Below, in pieces: positions 41,701 through 54,207 of a stretch of DNA of 64,000 nucleotides. The stretch comes from Annulohypoxylon bovei var. microspora (lineage: Eukaryota > Ascomycota > Sordariomycetes > Xylariales > Hypoxylaceae): the NCBI GenBank assembly GCA_022836615.1, contig MU405340.1, positions 53,004-117,003 of the forward strand. Reading direction: 5' to 3'. The notes under the pieces were generated by a model. It was not told the DNA's origin and searched no databases. It saw only the letters and a program-made list of their open reading frames with translations. Every line of letters begins with the position of its first letter. Within the stretch, counting starts at the first letter, position 1. The position numbers and the translations under genes were made by a program.

Positions 41701-44700
41701 GTTAAAACAATCCGCCTTATTGAACCTATTATTTTCCTTTTCTTCTCGCTAAAACGAAGTCTAAAACTATTAATAATAAAGATGTGTGGACTAAAAGTAC
41801 TAAAAGTATCATATATTCTATTCTTTGTTACATACCTGGGTACATGCATACATATGTAACTGAAAAATATTAATTCCATAAAGAGGCATTCCGACTAAGG
41901 CAATCCTACCCGTAAGTATTATCTGATCCATGGTCCTTTTTTTTCCTTTTTCCCCATGCCAACCTCCAACCTCACATTCAAGTTGACATTCAAGTTGATA
42001 TTCAACTGTCCACCCCCTTAAAAACCGGCGTTCCATTCTCATTTCCCAACCGGAATCCGGAAGACCAAAAATCTTACCTAGTAGCTAAGGACTTATTTTT
42101 TCGCCGGAAAGCTCTGTGTGGCTAGATGGGATCTACCATCTCGATATTTCTCAAAGAACGGTACGATCCGCCAGGTTGCTTACGACGGTCCACGTTTCTT
42201 ATCACCTTGGTACACTAACCCCAAAATCCCCGACTATAAAAACAGATCTAAAGACTTCATACAGCCTCTATTATTTATTGCAATTTACACATTTGATATT
42301 CGACTGTAACTAAATATTAGACGCGGATATTCGTACGGCAAATCATAGTTCTTGAGTTACATACCTAGGTAATGTGCCATATCGCATGAAGAAAAATCAA
42401 TGATTCAATATTTATGAGCGACGAGTATGATAGCTGCATGGATCTAGATGGATCAATAATACAAATGCATCCATTTAAAGCTTAACATCACGGCAATCGA
42501 GATCTAAGCTCGTAAGATACTTTTTCCCCACGAGTCTTCGTTGGCCGGCCACGCTCTAGCGAAGATTCTTGAGAACCAACCGTAACTAAGAGATATCTTA
42601 TTGGAACCTTGAAATAACACGCATCCATCACGATATATCTCGCACACAGTCGCCAATGGTATAAGATCGCTTGTCTGCCAGCATGAGAGCTAGTCGCTAG
42701 GAGATAGAATTCACGAATTAGCATCCAAAGCTGCATGTATGAGCATGTGTGATCACTGACGAACACCGGTCGTAAGCCTTCAGATAGGTATTACGTATTT
42801 TTCAGGTTGGCGAATATGGCATGGCATGGCATGGCTTAGAGAAGAAGAAAAAACGTCATGAGGTGGATTTCGCATGAGAAAGTCTTTGCAGTCGGCGTAG
42901 ATACTAGTAGAAAGTTCAAGGTTGATGATGGGCTGAGTAAACGCCTCCCGTGGAAACTCCCGCGAACGATTGAACTAAGCTCGAAGTTTTCGGCTACAGT
43001 ATACGTTACTGTACTACCATACTAACCCTTGCTACGGTCGAATTAGGTTAGGTACCTGTCGACTGGGGAAACCCCGGACACTGCACCTGCAAGATTAATC
43101 CTTGTATCCTGTCGTCCCACCGCTAGGTAAGTTTGTACCCCTGCCGGGTTGTAATGGGTGTCAAATTAGCAGCCGTACTAACCAAAGCTCGACCAGAACC
43201 CGCCAATAAGTGGTGCTAGACCATTGGAGCTTGCACCTCCCCTAACTGCTCCAATCCGTCAAGGTTGCGTTCCTGAAAACACCCCCGGGCCCCTTCTTTT
43301 CCCCTGCCTCTTTCTGCGAGTACAATGTAAATCTGGATGTAGGTACGTATATTGTACATATTCCCGGCTCGCAGGTCCATCATGCCTAATAAAAACGTTG
43401 CCGAGTCTTTGTTAGGCATAGCTGCATGGGGGGTTGCAACGGACAGGTCCAATAACGTGGATAATAAGATAATAGTTGATAGCAAGCACATGCAGGAGCG
43501 TATTGGCTAGCTTCTATTTTTTTCTCCTGCATCCCCCCTACCTTACCTTACCTGCCTTACCTACCTTGATTATCTGCGTTTCGTCTTACCATTTTCCTCA
43601 CACTTACATAGTACACAGATATATCCAGATATCCTAATTCAACACCTGCATACATACGCACCCACGTACGTACATACACAAGCTTGGTTTGACATTCGCA
43701 TTGAAAGTCAACTACCTATTCGCCGCGGCACAGAACGCAACGCAACGCGCAAAGTCCATCGCACGGATCCGAGAGTACGATACGACACTTTCGTCTTTTT
43801 ATCCATCTATAGTGTACATACATCTTTCCCACGCATCCCCACTTGATGTGTGAAATCTCTGGGCCTCTCTCGACATATTCCTCGATCACGAATATTTGAA
43901 TCGCCATTCCACTATTATTGGAACCGGTTGTGGAATTAATTGGATCGTACGCATTCGAGAGCAAAGTATATAACTTGCAATTAAAGACAACGCGACTCGA
44001 AAATAAAGAAATCGGACCTTCTGGCAAACTGGTGGAACCGTCTTGAACAATTCTTGTCACTACTAACCTCGATTATCGTACCAGCTTTTTTTTTCCTCGT
44101 TTGAAAAAAGGAAAAAGAAACCTTCAATTGACATATTTTGTTCGGTGATTTCTTGAACTGATCAGTGGAGGACCGCACAAAAAGGTGAACTACTATTTCT
44201 TTTTTATGATTTTCTTGAATTGTCTGGACTTTGCACGAAAAAGATCGGGAGCAATGGTCTTCCGTTTGCCGGGTTGCTGCATCGAAAACCCACGAGGTAC
44301 GCATAGTGGCATAGTTCCCTTCCGACTTCCAATCGCGCATGGTGGAACAGAGGAAAGGATCTTCCTAGGTACTTCTGGTATGTTACCGGCTTAGTGGAAG
44401 GGGCTTCGTCATAGCGAATAAGGCCTGAAACTCGGCGTCGAGAACATACCCTGAAATTGTTTAGCTAAGCCTAGACAATCTCGACATTCCTAGTAGCTTG
44501 GGCCCCTCCCATCACCCTAGGACCCGATAACCACTTACTTTGGTCTCCCTTCATTCCTTCATGTCTTCAGATTGCCTTACAAGCCGAAGTCACAAACAAC
44601 AAATGCTCGCGTACTAACATCCCTCGTTTCTTAGCATAGCATCTCCCTCTGATTGCCTCCCAACGCCGTTCCTACCTAGCAAGGTAGCGCATCTTACACC

Positions 44701-44931
44701 AATATCACGCCAAACTTTCCCAGAAAGCCACCTACCCGGCTCTACTGTTTATGGTATTAGAAAGTTATCGGACCTCGAAATTCTATAGGAAGGCCCAATA
44801 CACGAAGCAGGCCTATTAGAGCACCTGCATTCCGAGGAGCCTAGATATCTCCTCTACAGTTCTCGGCTGTTGCGAAAGTAACAGCAATAACTTGTTCCCA
44901 TGGTTCTCTACAGCACAGTTCTACAGCAATC
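35788..44931. other. 9.1-kb gene-poor stretch including the RasGEF leader/promoter
   Basis: I find no exon with a family match and no ORF above about 122 codons. Small items seen are CCTAGGTACC palindromes at 39361-39370 and 39912-39921, an ATGGC array at 42817-42836, an 11-T run near 41631 and pyrimidine-rich tracts at 43520-43565. The last 1-1.4 kb, pyrimidine-rich with several short upstream ORFs, is probably the promoter and long 5' leader of the RasGEF gene. A weak 65-codon hydrophobic ORF from the ATG at 39586 is not supported by anything else. Confidence 0.5.
42817..42836. repeat. ATGGC pentanucleotide repeat, four copies
   Basis: Four perfect tandem copies of ATGGC in the gene-poor stretch upstream of the RasGEF gene. 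Confidence 0.8.
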
Positions 44932-47900
44932 ATGATGCTGGAAGACCAACCCATGCGAGCGAGCCTCCAAGTGGCGCCTCTCACTATCCATAAAGGCCGG
45001 ACCGAAAATGCGGCCAAGGATTCGGATGATGGGAGTGAGTCGGCAGCATCCACGAATCCATATTCTCAATCTCAAATTACTCCGCCCTCGACTCCCAATG
45101 ATTCGCAGGAAGAATTAATTCCCCAACCGACGCCATCAAATCCTATCTTCCACAATTTCCTGCGAGCCTTCTACCCGTTTCACCCGACATATGCTATGAC
45201 CGATTCAACCGTTACGTTACCGCTTAATGAAGGAGATGTAGTCCTAGTTCATTCGATTCACACCAATGGATGGGCCGACGGGACTTTACTAGTATCTGGT
45301 GCGAGAGGTTGGTTACCGACGAACTACTGCGAAGAATACGACCCAGATGAGATGAGAAACTTATTGAAGGCGCTTTTGAACTTCTGGGATTTGCTAAGAA
45401 GCACGGCAACAAATGACCGCGACATATTTGGCAACCAGGAATTTATGAAGGGCATCATCGCGGGTGTGCGCTATCTCTTGGTGGGTTGGAACCTCGATAC
45501 CAAATCAGGTCTTCAGTCTGATGTGACTAATCATTTTACAGGAACGCACACATTGTTTAACTCGAGAGTCGGCTACAATACAAAGAAGTGAAAGCCTGCG
45601 ACGAGGCAGGAAATCGCTGCTTTCTGAACTATCAGCCTTGGTGAAGACTGCGAAGCGACTACAGGAGACGTTGAGGGGGTTATCACAATCTACCGACGAT
45701 GTTAACGACATCATTGATGAGATGATTTTGAAGGCGTTTAAGATTGTTGTCAAGGGAGTTCGATTTCTCGACCTAATTGAAGATGATAGGCAGTTACGCG
45801 CGCCGGCAGTGACAGTAATGGCAACTGTTGTCGAGGAATCGTTTGTTCCACCAACGCCACCTTTGGAGTCGACGGCATTCGAGAACAACCAAGGAGAGGA
45901 CCAAGCTGCATCTTCCCGGGCGGACGCCGAAGCGGGACCCACCAAAGGGCTGGCACCACCAGTTACCGAGGGCGTACAAACGAGTGAATCAGCCAACAAG
46001 CGTTTGTCATGCGTTTACTCGTCTGGTAGCGCAACGAAAAATCGGATGTCTCAGATGAATCCGCTACAAGGGAATCGATTATCGGCTAGTATATCACACA
46101 GGGTGTCTCTAGCCGGTCCTTCGCCATTGTCGCAGTCGCAGAAGCTTGTTTCGGAGCGGCTTAACTCCTGTCACGATACTTTCTTGTCGTACCTTGGATC
46201 CTTCATTGGCCGGCTACACGTCCAATCGCAATCTCGACCAGAGCTCGCTCTCGCCATCAAACATTCCGTCATCTCTGGTGGCGAACTTTTTTCGGTGGTC
46301 GACGCGATATGCGACCACAACACGTCTGTTTCGGAGACGTTGGGACAGTCACGCGTTGCCATGTACGACCGCATCAGAGATCTGGTTTACTCGGCGCGTG
46401 AGATTTTAGGTAACAGAGGACCCGACGGCGAAGACCTCATTATTCCGCAGGACAACAGCCGACTTCTTTTCGCTGCCACCGGATGTGTCAAAGCAGCTGG
46501 CGAATGTGTCGCAAAAACCAAGTGGGTATTGGAACGAATTGGAGATTTCGAATTCGAGGTTGAGAATGGAAACTTGGACATTGACCTAGGCGTTTTCGAA
46601 GCTGTGTCCGAAAGTAGGCCTCGCACACCAGCTGAGTCAACAATTTCGGAAGCCAGAACGTCTGAACCATCGCCCAGGCCCACCCACTCGGTTCATCTAT
46701 CCATGGACAAACCACTTCCCGATGTACCATTTAACGACGCAACACAGGAGCAGCCGAGTACCGAACAACACGCCTCTCCACCGACATCCAGGCCTCAGTC
46801 CATGATTACTGATGATGCCGCCTCGAGCATGGCATCTTCTGTATCCTCCCTTCGGCCTTCGCTCCCGGCGCTTCCAAGACTCACTACTTCCCTTTCACTA
46901 GACGAGCCGTACAGCCCAGTGATAGAGATCTCGCATGATGGCGAATATCATAGTTCGTTCCGGTCAGACACCGGCACCGCTTCTAGTTCTGGGAGTAATA
47001 GTACCTATCTCAGCCGTGATTCGGAGGCTAGTATGGTCTCTGATACCTCAACACGTGCCACTACACCTGATCATACACTTGTACCCAAGACCCAACCCTC
47101 TTTATCGGATATGAGCACTACAGCGAGCTCTAGTGTAAGCGAGGAGGTTGACGAGCTCGAGTCGAAATTATTAGAGAAAACGTTCGCCTACGAGCTGATG
47201 TTTAACAAGGAGGGCCAGGTCACTGGCGGTTCACTGCCTGCGTTAGTTGAACGTCTCACAACACATGAATCAACACCAGACGCCATATTTGTGTCCGCCT
47301 TTTACCTTACCTTCAGACTATTTTGCACGCCCGCTAAATTAGTCGAAACTCTTATTGAGCGCTTCGATTACGTGGGCGAAAATCCGAACACGGCAAGCCC
47401 TGTAAGATTACGCGTCTATAACGTCTTGAAAGGATGGTTAGAATCTCATTGGCGCGATTCAACCGACCACGAAGCGCTTCCGTTTATTCAGAACTTTGCC
47501 GAATTCAAGCTTGGGTCGCTTCTTCCTTCCGCAGGCAAACGCATTATGGAACTTTCGCAACGAGTCTCTTCCACGGACGGCTCGCTCGTCCCTCGTCTAG
47601 TGTCTTCTATGGGAAAGACGAGTACCTCGATCTCTCAATATGTGCCTGCTGATACACCGATGCCGAATTCTGTTTTATCCAAGAGTCAGCATGGTTTACT
47701 CAATAACTGGAAGGCAGGGGGAAGCTGCCCCTCGTTCCTCGATTTCGAGCCTCTTGAGATTGCGCGCCAGCTGACCCTCAAGCAAATGAGCATCTTCTGC
47801 TCAATCATGCCGGAAGAGCTATTGGGCTCGCAGTGGATGAAGAAAAACGGTGCATCCTCACCTAACGTTAAGGCGATGTCGAGCTTCTCCACTGATTTAT

Positions 47901-48610
47901 CTAACCTCGTGGCGGATACTATTCTCCAATATCCGGAGGTTAAAAAGCGCGCTATCATCATCAAGCAGTGGATTAAGATTGCCCACCAATGCCTAGAGCT
48001 AAATAACTATGATGGCCTCATGGCTATCGTATGCAGCCTTAACAATTCGATCATCAGCCGTTTGCGAAAGACGTGGGACCTCGTAAGCCCGAAACGCCGT
48101 GAAATGTTGAAGGCCTTACAGGCCGTCGTCGAACCGGCCAACAATAACAAGATGCTTCGAGCCCGCCTTCAGAGTCACGTTCCCCCATGCTTACCTTTTC
48201 TCGGCATGTTCTTAACCGACCTCACATTCGTTGATATTGGCAACCCAGCCACAAAACAACTACCTGGTGCTAGTTCAAATGACAATGGCTTGACAGTGAT
48301 CAACTTCGACAAGCATACTCGGACTGCCAAGATTATCGGCGAACTTCAACGATTTCAGATCCCTTATAGGCTCACAGAGATCCCAGACATGCAGGAATGG
48401 ATCCAAGCCCAAGTTACACGAGTTAAAGAATTAGATCAGGGCAATGTTCAAGTCAGCTACTACCGGAAGAGTCTACTACTTGAACCTCGAGAAAATCTCC
48501 TCAAGACCCCGATTGATGGTGCGGCTAATACACCAGCCGGTCAAAAAGCCGATTTGTTCGGTTGGATGTCAAGAGATCGCCACCATAACAACACCACCGT
48601 TTCTACCTAA
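44932..48610 (+). CDS. CDC25: Cdc25-type Ras guanine-nucleotide exchange factor (SH3, RasGEF_N, RasGEF)
   Basis: Activates Ras by GDP/GTP exchange at membranes, upstream of cAMP-PKA or MAPK signalling in fungi. Exons 44932-45480 and 45542-48610 encode 1,205 residues. The 61-bp intron (GTGGGT donor, TGACTAAT branch, ACAG acceptor) restores YLLERTHCLTRESATIQRSE. SH3 lies at about residues 76-137 (FLRAFYPF...LNEGDVVLVHS...GWLPTNY). A helical region follows (SLLSELSALVKTAKRLQETL), then a long Ser/Thr/Pro-rich stretch. RasGEF_N is at about 721-860 (GSLPALVERLTTH...YLTFRLFC). The catalytic RasGEF domain is at about 918-1160. It includes EIARQLTLKQMSIFCSIMPE, the IIKQWIKIAHQCLELNNYDG block, the flap region SIISRLRKTWDLV and PCLPFLGMFLTDLTFVDIGN. 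Length and order fit Cdc25 orthologues. The ATG at 44932 begins the open frame, but an upstream coding exon cannot be ruled out. Symbol by family, not by strict orthology. Confidence 0.92.
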
Positions 48611-48889
48611 TGACACCTACTTAAATTCTCGCCGCGACAATCGTCGCTATTACCTCCACCTTCTTCCGCCACTTGTTACTACTATCCTTTCGACTCCTCA
48701 TTTCATCACATCTATTGATACCCCTGTCGTTTCTTGTTTTGTTATTCAATTATGAAGCATTTGAGGTTTTATGGACGGGTTGGTCCATCGGTTTGCACAT
48801 CATTTGACGTACCATACCGGTCACTGGCGTTTACAGGCGGGGAAACGGAAATGACCTTACACCTTCTATCGCCGACACATATTGTCTAG

Positions 48890-48890
<1 letters not shown>

Positions 48891-48922
<32 letters not shown>
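48891..48922. repeat. (CA)16 microsatellite
   Basis: Sixteen uninterrupted CA dinucleotides about 280 bp downstream of the RasGEF stop codon. Confidence 0.95.
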
Positions 48923-48925
<3 letters not shown>

Positions 48926-48999
48926 CATCCGACGAACGAGCCTCACGGGGGTCGACCCCTAAGTGAGCACTCGGCTATTCGCCATCACCATTGTTTGAA

Positions 49000-49221
49000 T
49001 TAAAAAGTTGGCGGAGTTTGGCATACCTTGAAGCAGCATTCGCAGGACAACGGGAAAAGCATTTGGGTCTTGACGTGGATGTCGGGGGCGGCGAAAATAT
49101 TCAGGAGAGGGATATACGAAATATCCACGGGTCCATCAGTCACGTTGGGAAGAACCTGTTGTATAAGGTAGTTTGTATGAGGTCCAGGAAGATATGTAAC
49201 TACCTTAACATGCTGCGCCAT
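49000..49221 (-). CDS. possible small ORF or first exon, unrecognised
   Basis: An ATG at 49221 opens a 73-codon frame with protein-like composition (MAQHVKVVTYLPGPHTNYLI, later FAAPDIHVKTQ). After 65 codons, exactly at a codon boundary, there is a GTATGC donor-like site (49026). The next acceptor leads into a poor frame that runs into the CA repeat, so no second exon can be given. It could be a broken first exon or chance. Confidence 0.2.
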   Translation of the reverse strand: MAQHVKVVTYLPGPHTNYLIQQVLPNVTDGPVDISYIPLLNIFAAPDIHVKTQMLFPLSCECCFKVCQTPPTF

Positions 49222-52200
49222 GAGGTTAAACGTATTGATCAAAAGCACAATACATCATTGCCGGACTCAAATCTGCCTAGAGAATCAAAGTAAATGCGTG
49301 ACAAGTGAGAACATGTGTTATGAAATCGACTTCGAAGCTGAAAATGTTTTGTAGATGTTTAGGATACTTGATTCTACCTTGACTCACTCCCCTATCATCG
49401 ATAGAGCCTGTAGCCCTTTGGGCCCGATTAGTTATCTTGTTCCACATGTATAATATGGGTTTCTACACATTTCAAGTTTACTTGACCACTGCTTGTTTCA
49501 TGTGCTGTTATCGTCACGATGCGGATCTAGTGGTAGCAACGACATTGTTACACAAGGAGCTCTGGACCCATCTACCTAGAATCACGATAGACATAGCTAT
49601 AGGTTAAGTCCTTCTCCCAACGGACCGATCCTTTGATAGGCTGAACCCTGAGATCAACAGGCCTTCAACGGCTAGCCCTTTGGCAGATGATTCCTCTAAT
49701 AGTTGCAAGCTAACTACCTACCTATGGGGTGGTGTAGCCCTATATAGCCGGCTCCCATAGACATTGAATGAGACTTGACGAAGTGTATATAGCATATTAT
49801 GATTTTTAGAATAGAACTGCAATGTCATAGCAAAACACGTTCAAGCGCAGAAAGTGTATCTCATTAAGATGTTTTCTCACCTCGGAATACCGCGAAGATA
49901 GTCGCTTCCTCGATGACTATCCCCTTTATCAAACTTATAACTCCCCCCCTTTTTAACGAGGAACTTTTTGTACGCCTCTAACTTTAGACTAACACCTGAA
50001 TTATAACTTACAATCTCTCACGCGATAATAGCTTCAACGTATATAAATGTGTGGTCGAGATACCGCTGCTCATAAGCTCTGAAAGGTGTTCCGGCGCCAT
50101 TGGTTACGTTTGTTAGATTTATGAAATGTGTATCAAGTGGTCCATCCTACAATCAAGTATTTCATTTCAATTCAAATTTCCGCGATGTCCTTCTATGAAT
50201 TACAATTCTCGGCGTTAGTTTCTCGATGGAAAATTCTCATATGGTGTCAGAGGTCTTCTCTGCCTGCTATGCCTCGCCCCCTTGGGAGGATGGCCTTGAG
50301 GTCCGGTCTGGAGACCCGGCAGGATAGGAGCTCAGCCCCTATAGGACCGTTAGGGCTAGTCCTGGAACAGAGCAGACAGAGGGCACGCTGTGTATATATA
50401 CTGCGCGTCGTAGGCACAAGAGGTTAGAGCTCCTTGCGCAACAACATAGTTGTTTCTCCATTTGCTAGGCTTATATCGTGACATATGGTAGGCTTGGCTG
50501 TCGATCGCGAAGCATCCTGGCCGCTTCTTTGTGGTAGCATGGCGGTAATGGATGCGGCATAGGTGGCACAGTTCGGTATATATCTACGTTCAAATGTGGC
50601 CTTTACCTTTGAATACATGTTGAAGCTAGATGAGGCAGGTAACCTGTTTAACCTAGCTCTGAGAGTTATGAGGTGTTGGGAATCAGAAAACTATAAGATC
50701 CTAAGAATTCGTTTTTTTTGTAATTACCGTGGGAGTTGTTTTTGGGAATATTTAGGTACTTGCCTAGGTCGGCAGGTCGTTAAAGAAACTTTCCAAAATG
50801 GAATAACTAATAAAAACATATCCTTGGTACTTTGAGGCTTCATGGGGCATAGATTAGTTAGAAGATTTAAGATGACTAGACACTTTACAAGAGATCATAT
50901 TTTGCCGTGTCGTAGTTTAATATTGTGGTAGTTATAAAAATCGGGTAAAATAGGAAGTATTCCAATAGTATAAGGCCATTCTTATTCAGCTAATATGTTC
51001 GTGCCATATACCATTGTAGTTGTTTTGTTGGTAGTAGGTTCATGTTTTGTGATAGCTAAGATGATAAATACCCAGCTGCCAGATTCGTGAATAGGTAGGT
51101 GATCGAATGACCATCAAATGTATCCGGCCGAGACCAGCATGAAATCTAGAATGCGCCATACAGGAGCCGCGGCGCACCTTTAAATAGAGTTGGGATAGGC
51201 ACCGTCGTATTTGCTGCTCATGTACCCCGGATATGTTTACCGATGGATTTCGTACAACGTTGCGAGTGGATCAAGTAAAAGGAGATGCTTAGGTAACACA
51301 GTCATGGTGATTCTATTCTTCGTTCTGTTATGACGCGGCTCCGTAAACCCTATGATATTAAAATGGAGTTACTTGAAGTTTAGGGGACCTTCATTATCTA
51401 CGACCCCTGAGATGTGGTAATTTTGATTACAAGTGAGAATAAATATTATGAGGAGCTTCTAATTGACTTATTGACAAGCACTGTTTATTCATAGGAAAAT
51501 AAGTTTTCATCCCTCGAAATACTTAAGTTACACGTTTTGTTACCTATAATTTAAGTATACGATAACTACCATCAGCTTAAGTTATAATCGTAACTTTGAT
51601 TAATTACTTTTGACTCATAGATACAATGAAAACCAGATGGATATGGGATCAATTTCATATGTGTGTAAGTTAAGTACCATTGTGCTATCTTCAGCGAATG
51701 CTTATTCAGGTCAGTTTTTCGTTTCATTATAGTTAGGCATCCGATGTCTATTTTTCGTAAGCAAGGGCATCAATATAATGATATGGCAGTATTTTTTTCA
51801 AGCTATTCGCCCTGCGTTCGATCTAAAGGGGATAATCCTGATAGAAGTTATCCCTGCTTATTTGAAGCCAGGGTTTCCTTGTGCTTACCAAAGAGCCGGT
51901 AGCTGCATGACGGATTAGGTTGATTACCTAACGGTTAGGGATGTAGGTAAAGTTTGTTACATGTAAAAACAATCATGGTTTTGCTTATTCTGGTATTATT
52001 GTAATCTAAAACCGTGGCTTGTCATAATGGTATATAATGTACTCTTGGAGATGCAGACGTATGATCAAGTGTTGAATCGTGGGATGTAACCTCACACACT
52101 TGCATACGACGGCATCATGCAAGAGCCATGGAAGGTAATTCGGTCCTAAGACTCCTGTGTTACCACAAAATGCAACTATCTTGTAAGTTTGATACCTCAC

Positions 52201-54207
52201 ATAGGGTAGGATTCTCTTGGTATTAAGGCGACGTTGATAAGATAATTTGAATGTCTAAGTTAAATGCCTATTGTATGTACCTACTTCTAGCTATCTAGAG
52301 TTTGATCGAATATGTTTAAGTGAAATAGAGTTAGGTCCATCTGATAGTTTCGCATGCGCTAAGATCCAGCAGATCTGTTATCTTTGTAACATTACCAGAG
52401 CTTCGGGACGAGAGATATGTATCGTAACAGTCAGTTACCAATCGAGGTACAAGTGCAGATTTCGGGTATTAGCGACATTTGTTGGTTAAGAAAACCAATT
52501 CTTGTGAAGCTGGTCGTTCATGATTATTCCCGTGGAGGAAATGGGGAGCGAGAAGAAGGAAAACTGGCAACGTTACATACGACAGAGGCACAGGAGACCA
52601 AGGAGGGTGAGTCTGGACGAATAAGGGGAAATGTCTGTCTAACCGAGCATTAATGAAATCCTTCTCTCCAAATATGTACATGTTATAGAAGTAACTTCCT
52701 TCCCCGGATAGAGCTATGTCTAGGTTATTAGCCAATGAAAGTGCTCAATGGCCATGTACACAGGTTTGACCCGTGACTCAGGATTCGATATATCCAATCA
52801 GAGACGGGCATGATTTCCACATTCGGTCCGCCGCTATCTTTCTTCTTATCGGCTATCTCGCAAGCTACATCGCTTATCCTTGCTTTGAGGATTGGGGAAG
52901 AAAATCTAGACGAATTCAAGGTTCTTGTCATGTAAGGGCCTTTCAATTTATTCTTCACTCTTTAATTAAGTTTCCATATAGTCCATACTTTGGTATAGTT
53001 ACTAATATATATTCGCGATAGATGAAAGTTTGATCACTTGTGACTAACATCAGCTTTTTATTTCTAGAGGTTATAGAGGCGATTCGAAAAAAAAACACGA
53101 GCTTCCTTTCCAGCAGCAACACGAATTAGTTTACATATACGATACATAATAGCACCAGGCATCGTACGGGTTCGATAAGTTGATAGGCTTATCACCTAGG
53201 ATACGGAGCTCGCGAAGGATCATCTGAAATCTGCCCACTTTATTCGGCCATAAGCCTCTTAGCGCACTTTCCGCGCCCCAGTATCCCCAGAACCCTAAAT
53301 ATTATTAGTGGAGACCTCAGTGTCTTAAATCCTTGATACTTTTCGTCTCGTCCCGTGCTGCGGACGAGATGTCAAAAGATACAACAACGAATGCCGGACG
53401 TGTCACGTAACTATCAGCTCGAGCAACATTCACAGACCACACTTGTGATAGGGGAAAATGGACTCCGAAGCTGACGAGATTCGGCTGAGTGCTGATGGTG
53501 TTATCATACCTGTCAGTTCTGTCAGCCCGTGTTCCATTCCATCATACCCATACCAGACCTGAGAAGATCCGGGCTATTAGTGCAAGCATACATAGCAGTA
53601 CAAAGTACGTACCTAAGTACCTAGGCTACTAGCACTTGAGGTAGCATCCGATCAGCACTAGGTTAGGTAGGTGCGGCTTGAGAAACCCATGCCTTTGTTG
53701 GTTGGTTGGTATTATCCATCGTCCATGGATGGTCTTGGTACGCAGTACATTTGCTGGTACATGCATAAGTAATGTTATTTTCCTTATTTTCTTATTTCAC
53801 ACGTGCCATACATCGTATTAATCAAAACATCGCCTTATCTGACTAGTGAGGGTCCCTTGAACCATGGTACAATAATTATTTTATATTATCTTTCCCTGCC
53901 CGCTTCGGCGCATCTTGAAGTTTTTGTTTCTTCCATCTCCTGCCAACTCAACGGTCAAGTTAATTTAGCCGCAACGGCGATTAGCACTTCGAATAAGGTA
54001 TGCAATTAGCCTCTTCCACTTATACATAGACATCTTAAGAGTTATTCTTTAGAATCTTTGTCTAGAGCTTGCGCATTATGGGATTTGGGATGACCATAAG
54101 CTGACGATTAGCACGTAGGTCTCTTCTTAAGAGCTTACTTCGACCATTTTTCGAGTCTTTAGACAATCGATGACCACATAACTGAACGATCACCGACAAG
54201 CTTCGAA

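Larger units (their letters stand above)
48611..54207. other. 5.6-kb gene-poor stretch
   Basis: It contains a (CA)16 microsatellite at 48891-48922, a weak minus-strand exon candidate at 49000-49221 and a somewhat GC-richer patch at 50240-50430. A CTAAGTACCTAGG motif lies at 53613-53624. I find no other gene. The right end holds the promoter of the UNC93-like gene. Confidence 0.5.

Noticed and set aside
50128..50427. 99-codon ORF in a GC-richer patch, considered as an LTR-retrotransposon fragment
   Set aside because: All frames show partly protein-like stretches but none matches gag, protease, RT or integrase motifs, and no LTR pair was found.
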